A stretch of 64,000 nucleotides of DNA from Arthrobacter crystallopoietes. GTDB lineage: Bacteria; Actinomycetota; Actinomycetes; Actinomycetales; Micrococcaceae. The notes below the pieces were generated by a model. That model was not told the origin of the DNA. It did no database searches and worked only from the letters and a program-made list of their open reading frames with translations. The stretch lies in assembly GCF_017603825.1 (NCBI RefSeq), contig NZ_CP072014.1, positions 1,178,001 to 1,242,000 on the forward strand. Direction: 5' to 3'. Within the stretch, counting starts at the first letter, position 1; the number at the start of each line of letters is the position of its first letter. This document shows positions 61,065-64,000 of the stretch, one piece after another. The position numbers and the translations under genes were made by a program.

Positions 61065-62972
61065 ATGCCAAGATGTACCCACTCAACGATCGGAGATGAA
61101 GTGGTGCGTGTTCGGCCGACTGCAACGGTCAATGACTGGCTTCTATCGGTGGCGGAAGTTCTTCCCCTTCCGCATCGGACTGTCCGCCCATATACCCTGG
61201 GTGAAGCTGTCGCCGAACTCGGCGATTACGTTCAAACTGGCGATGTTTCGACGTGGAATTCGAGGTCTTCGACAAGTCATCGCGCTTCTCTGCGAACTGA
61301 GATCAAGGCACAGTCTGAAGCCGTCGGGGGACGGCTTGGTACTTTAGTCGCCCCTTTGCTGCACGACCTGCGCCTCGACGGTAACCAAGAGGCCATTATC
61401 GCTACGGCCGATCAGTTCAATGAGATTTGGCACTCAGAAGTAGCCATCGCGGAGGCGTTCTGGGATCTTTGCGCAGCCGCGAAGGTCCCTGGGAAGACCA
61501 GCGATACATTGCGCAAGCTGTCGGCTATCGTTGCTTCTCAAGTTGGCCCTGCCGCCCACGGCGCCTTCTCATTACTCAGTTACGCAGCCGATGCACTCGT
61601 CAACACCGAGGAACAATTGGCTTGGGAGCGCGACGTACAGATTCTTGAACCGCTGACTGAAGAACACCGACTTGAAATGGCGAGAGAAATCCTCGTTGCC
61701 CCACCGGTAGGACGGGTAGTCGTATGGACGGTGTATTCCCGCGCTCTTCTTTCGGGGATGCGGAAGGTTATAGGCCCGATGACGTTCCTCCGAGCGGATT
61801 GGGCGCTTCCGAACGCTTTTGAGCACAAATGGCATGACTTTCCGGAACGCGCAGAGTTGCGCGAACTTCGCGAGGACGTCCACTGGCTCGACGACCTCCA
61901 TAGCGAAGCGCTGAAACGGGAAAACAGACTCACGCCTGTACGCGTCGATCTCGGGGAACGGCAGGTGGCCGGCGCGGCGGAGGAAGCCAGGCGACGAATT
62001 GAGGCGCTAATAAGTATCGCTGTCGAGGCAGGCGGCGTCTCGTGGCAAAGCGCGGGTGCAACTGCCATCCTCCTTGACGGAAGGTCTCGCAGCTCATCGG
62101 GCGGACTCACTGTCCGCCAGTCTAGGTCCCTCGACGATGACAGTTATGGGATTGGCGGCACAAGCGAGATCCTCAGTATTGTCGCAGATCAGTTTGCCGA
62201 TGTGCTGGCCAAAGAGCCCATGCCCGAGCAGTTTGTTGAGGCGCTGACGTCGCTACGTGAGGCACGGATGACTGATCATCGCGACGTTTCCTTTTACGGG
62301 GCCCGTCGCGTCACGCCCCGGGTAGCAACAGCGCTCGAGGACCACGCGATGGAACTCTTCGCATCCGTACTAAACGTGCGTGCGTCAGAATTGGCTACTT
62401 CCCTCCAGCGTCGAGAAGCCCTCAGGCGCGCTGACAGTCGGATCGCTGGCCAACTGATGGCTCCATTGGAGGAAGCATGGTCACGCGGACCAAACGCAGG
62501 CCGAGATGAGCTCGAACGGAAAATTTCCAAATACAGCCGAGGTGGAATCCGTTTGGTGTCCGTCGCAAAGGCTGTTGCACTGCAAGATGAAATACGCGCA
62601 CTTCCGATGTCCGAACTTAAGCGCGCAGACCTGGAGGATGCGCTTGCAATCTGCACTGTTCCTGACCGGGAGCGGCAGCTCCTTGACGAGACGTGGCGCG
62701 AAACAGGCTTGCTCCGTGCTCGGCATCGACGCGTTCGGAACGCGGTCAACCATGGCCTACTGCTGGATGAGACAACCCTAAACAGCATCCGCAATTATGC
62801 GGAGTGCACTTCGAAAACCGCTTTGGACATCGCCCTCACCTGGTTCAAAAACGGCGAATCGGGCGCGGCTCTGATCCAGCGAGAAGAGAAGACCTGGACC
62901 GCACGTATGGATCGGATCAGTTCAGGCATGAGCTGCGCGGACGAGGACGCCCGGACCGAGGAAGAGTCGTAA
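61065..62972 (+). CDS. large helical protein with a C-terminal HEPN-type RNxxxH motif, candidate defence gene
   Basis: 635 aa from ATG 61065; GTG 61101 behind GGAG is a better-supported start (623 aa). It reads as mostly helical, without signal peptide, membrane segments, Walker motifs or zinc pairs. Near the C-terminus RHRRVRNAVNHGLLLDETTLNSIRNYAECTSKTALDIALTWF contains R558-NAVN-H563, the R-x4-H pattern with polar residue after Arg that defines HEPN ribonuclease domains; the surrounding two-helix context also fits. Codon use and lower GC differ from the core genes, and a serine recombinase lies 164 bp away. ApeA-, Abi- and RloC-like defence proteins use this motif. No family name can be given; an RNase-based abortive-infection role is inference. 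Confidence 0.7.
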   Translation: MPRCTHSTIGDEVVRVRPTATVNDWLLSVAEVLPLPHRTVRPYTLGEAVAELGDYVQTGDVSTWNSRSSTSHRASLRTEIKAQSEAVGGRLGTLVAPLLHDLRLDGNQEAIIATADQFNEIWHSEVAIAEAFWDLCAAAKVPGKTSDTLRKLSAIVASQVGPAAHGAFSLLSYAADALVNTEEQLAWERDVQILEPLTEEHRLEMAREILVAPPVGRVVVWTVYSRALLSGMRKVIGPMTFLRADWALPNAFEHKWHDFPERAELRELREDVHWLDDLHSEALKRENRLTPVRVDLGERQVAGAAEEARRRIEALISIAVEAGGVSWQSAGATAILLDGRSRSSSGGLTVRQSRSLDDDSYGIGGTSEILSIVADQFADVLAKEPMPEQFVEALTSLREARMTDHRDVSFYGARRVTPRVATALEDHAMELFASVLNVRASELATSLQRREALRRADSRIAGQLMAPLEEAWSRGPNAGRDELERKISKYSRGGIRLVSVAKAVALQDEIRALPMSELKRADLEDALAICTVPDRERQLLDETWRETGLLRARHRRVRNAVNHGLLLDETTLNSIRNYAECTSKTALDIALTWFKNGESGAALIQREEKTWTARMDRISSGMSCADEDARTEEES

Positions 62973-63136
62973 CCTCCAATTTCGAGTTACAGCTGGGCTA
63001 ACTTTCGTTCACGGTTCTGCCGCAGTTCGGCTCATGGCCGGACCTGACGGTGGGGAGATGACGGGCAACCTTGGAGGATCCCAGCGGGCCGGCTAGGGCG
63101 AGTTGCGCGAGGACATGCGCCTCCGGCCGCCTTCGA

Positions 63137-63757
63137 TCATGCTTCAGGCAGGAGAGAGGCAGAGGCAGAGGCCGGCGACGCATCATCAGCTGTCGCTATG
63201 GTGGCTTGACGCAGGTACTGGTAGACCGTTTCTCGGCTGATGCCGTAGTCCTTGGCCAGCGTTGCCTTCGGGATGCCGGCCGCGGCACGGCGCACCAATT
63301 CGGCGGCCTGTTCCGGGGAGAGGGTCTTCTTCCGACCGCGATAGGCGCCCCGCTGGCGAGCCAGGGTGATTCCCTCGCGCTGGCGCTCCTTAATAAGGGA
63401 GCGTTCGAACTCGGCGAAGGCCCCCATGACCGAAAGCATGAGGTTGGCCATGGGGGAGTCCTCGCCGGTGAAGACGAGTCCTTCTTTGACGAATTCGACT
63501 CGGACGCCCTTGGCGGTCAGTTTCTGAACCAGGGACCGCAGGTCGTCCAGGTTTCGAGCGAGCCGGTCCATGCTGTGTACGACGACGGTGTCTCCGTCGC
63601 GGGCGAAGCGGACGAGTTCGACAAGTTGTGGTCGGGCAGTGTCCCGGCCGGAGGCCTTATCGGTGAACACCCGGTCGAGTGGCTGGCCTTCGAGCTGGCG
63701 TTGTTCGTTTTGCTCTAAGGTGCTGACTCGCACGTACCCGACTCGTTGCCCCGCCAC
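63137..63757 (-). CDS. serine recombinase (resolvase/invertase family)
   Basis: 206 aa, GTG start behind GGAGG. N-terminal catalytic domain: QRVGYVRVSTLEQNEQRQLEG with catalytic Ser in YVRVST; DRVFTDKASGRDTARPQL; VVVHSMDRLARNLDDL; GVRVEFVKEGLVFTGEDSPMANLMLSVMGAFAEFERSLIKERQREGI. C-terminal HTH: SPEQAAELVRRAAAGIPKATLAKDYGISRETVYQYLRQ, then an Ala/Ser tail. This is the small Tn3-resolvase/Pin type, not a large integrase. It may resolve or invert a nearby element. Palindromic DNA lies just upstream of its start. Confidence 0.92.
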   Translation of the reverse strand: MAGQRVGYVRVSTLEQNEQRQLEGQPLDRVFTDKASGRDTARPQLVELVRFARDGDTVVVHSMDRLARNLDDLRSLVQKLTAKGVRVEFVKEGLVFTGEDSPMANLMLSVMGAFAEFERSLIKERQREGITLARQRGAYRGRKKTLSPEQAAELVRRAAAGIPKATLAKDYGISRETVYQYLRQATIATADDASPASASASLLPEA

Positions 63758-63808
63758 CGCGCCTCCAACCCATATTTGTCAGCTTGAAATCTAAGAGTTT
63801 GTGAAGCA

Positions 63809-63873
63809 AGCGTCAAGAAAGGCTATTTTGTACTCTATTCTGACGCTTTATTCGATGCGCGCCTGACGTCAGG
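63809..63873. repeat. inverted repeats upstream of the recombinase gene, possible res-like site
   Basis: AGCGTCA (63809-63815) and TGACGCT (63841-63847) are complementary with a 25-nt spacer, and CCTGACGTCAGG (63862-63873) is a perfect 12-bp palindrome. They lie 52-116 bp upstream of the recombinase start, where resolvases keep their recombination site and promoter. Confidence 0.5.
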
Positions 63874-64000
63874 TTGAGGTGTACTCCAATTGGACGCAAC
63901 GGAGTCGGCGCCTGCCGTGTGGTCACACTTCCAGCTCTCCTTCAGGAAATATAACCAGACCATTCGCACGCCATGAGTCGGTCGTTTGGCAGGGAGAGGC

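Noticed and set aside
1-64000. tRNA, rRNA or CRISPR loci
   Set aside because: No tRNA-like arms with GGTTCRANYC, no rRNA sequence and no regularly spaced repeats were found on reading.

Overview
The window is high-GC, densely coded DNA whose protein families (RamB-type regulator, maltokinase-cap protein, Excalibur protein, class F sortase, TM2/Ltp protein, many GTG/TTG starts) point to an actinobacterium. The protein character suggests Micrococcaceae, Arthrobacter sensu lato; this is an inference from reading, not a database match.

Layout. 1-9.1 kb: a maltokinase-cap-like protein, an ArsR-SRPBCC pair with an obvious operator, the glyoxylate-shunt pair malate synthase/isocitrate lyase with a divergent RamB-like regulator, a tandem universal stress protein and a MocR (TauR-like) regulator. 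9.2-15.9 kb: alanine racemase, taurine:pyruvate aminotransferase, phosphotransacetylase, an APC permease and a YeiH/TauZ-type exporter. 15.9-22.8 kb: an FMN-dependent alpha-hydroxy-acid oxidase and MFS transporter under a frameshifted FadR-type regulator, a Cds1-like PLP enzyme, and a glycosyltransferase with a divergent TetR. 22.8-25.8 kb: a Y-family polymerase flanked by an intact and a decayed PH-domain gene, and a TM2-Ltp membrane protein. 26-33.6 kb: an IclR-CobS-CobT operon divergent from sulfoacetaldehyde acetyltransferase (xsc), a DadA-like FAD oxidoreductase and a RidA protein. 34-35.3 kb: an Excalibur protein and a class F sortase. 35.8-41.6 kb: an amide-type catabolic operon (M20 hydrolase, CobW GTPase, YtcJ amidohydrolase, sodium:solute symporter). 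42-42.8 kb: a decayed second copy of the dadA-ridA segment. 42.9-48.4 kb: APC permease, SDR, a fused kinase/aminotransferase-fold lyase, TetR. 48.5-64 kb is accessory: a histidine kinase lacking its phospho-acceptor His, a glycerophosphodiesterase, a CoiA-like gene broken by a stop, short orphan ORFs, secreted Thr-rich and Ig-like repeat proteins, a large protein with a HEPN-type motif, and a serine recombinase.

How the genes work together. Taurine can be followed through most of the window. Tpa gives sulfoacetaldehyde and alanine, Xsc gives sulfite and acetyl phosphate, Pta gives acetyl-CoA, and AceA/AceB assimilate it. The YeiH-type protein could export sulfite or sulfate. No alanine dehydrogenase is visible, but alanine racemase, a DadA-like oxidoreductase and RidA lie in the same two clusters and could return alanine to pyruvate.

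The best candidates for undescribed biology are: the stand-alone HEPN-motif protein (61-63 kb); short hairpin repeats that bracket single genes between 50.6 and 53.7 kb; the alanine-recycling loop; the CobST pair without CobN in the xsc locus; and the fused kinase-lyase operon.
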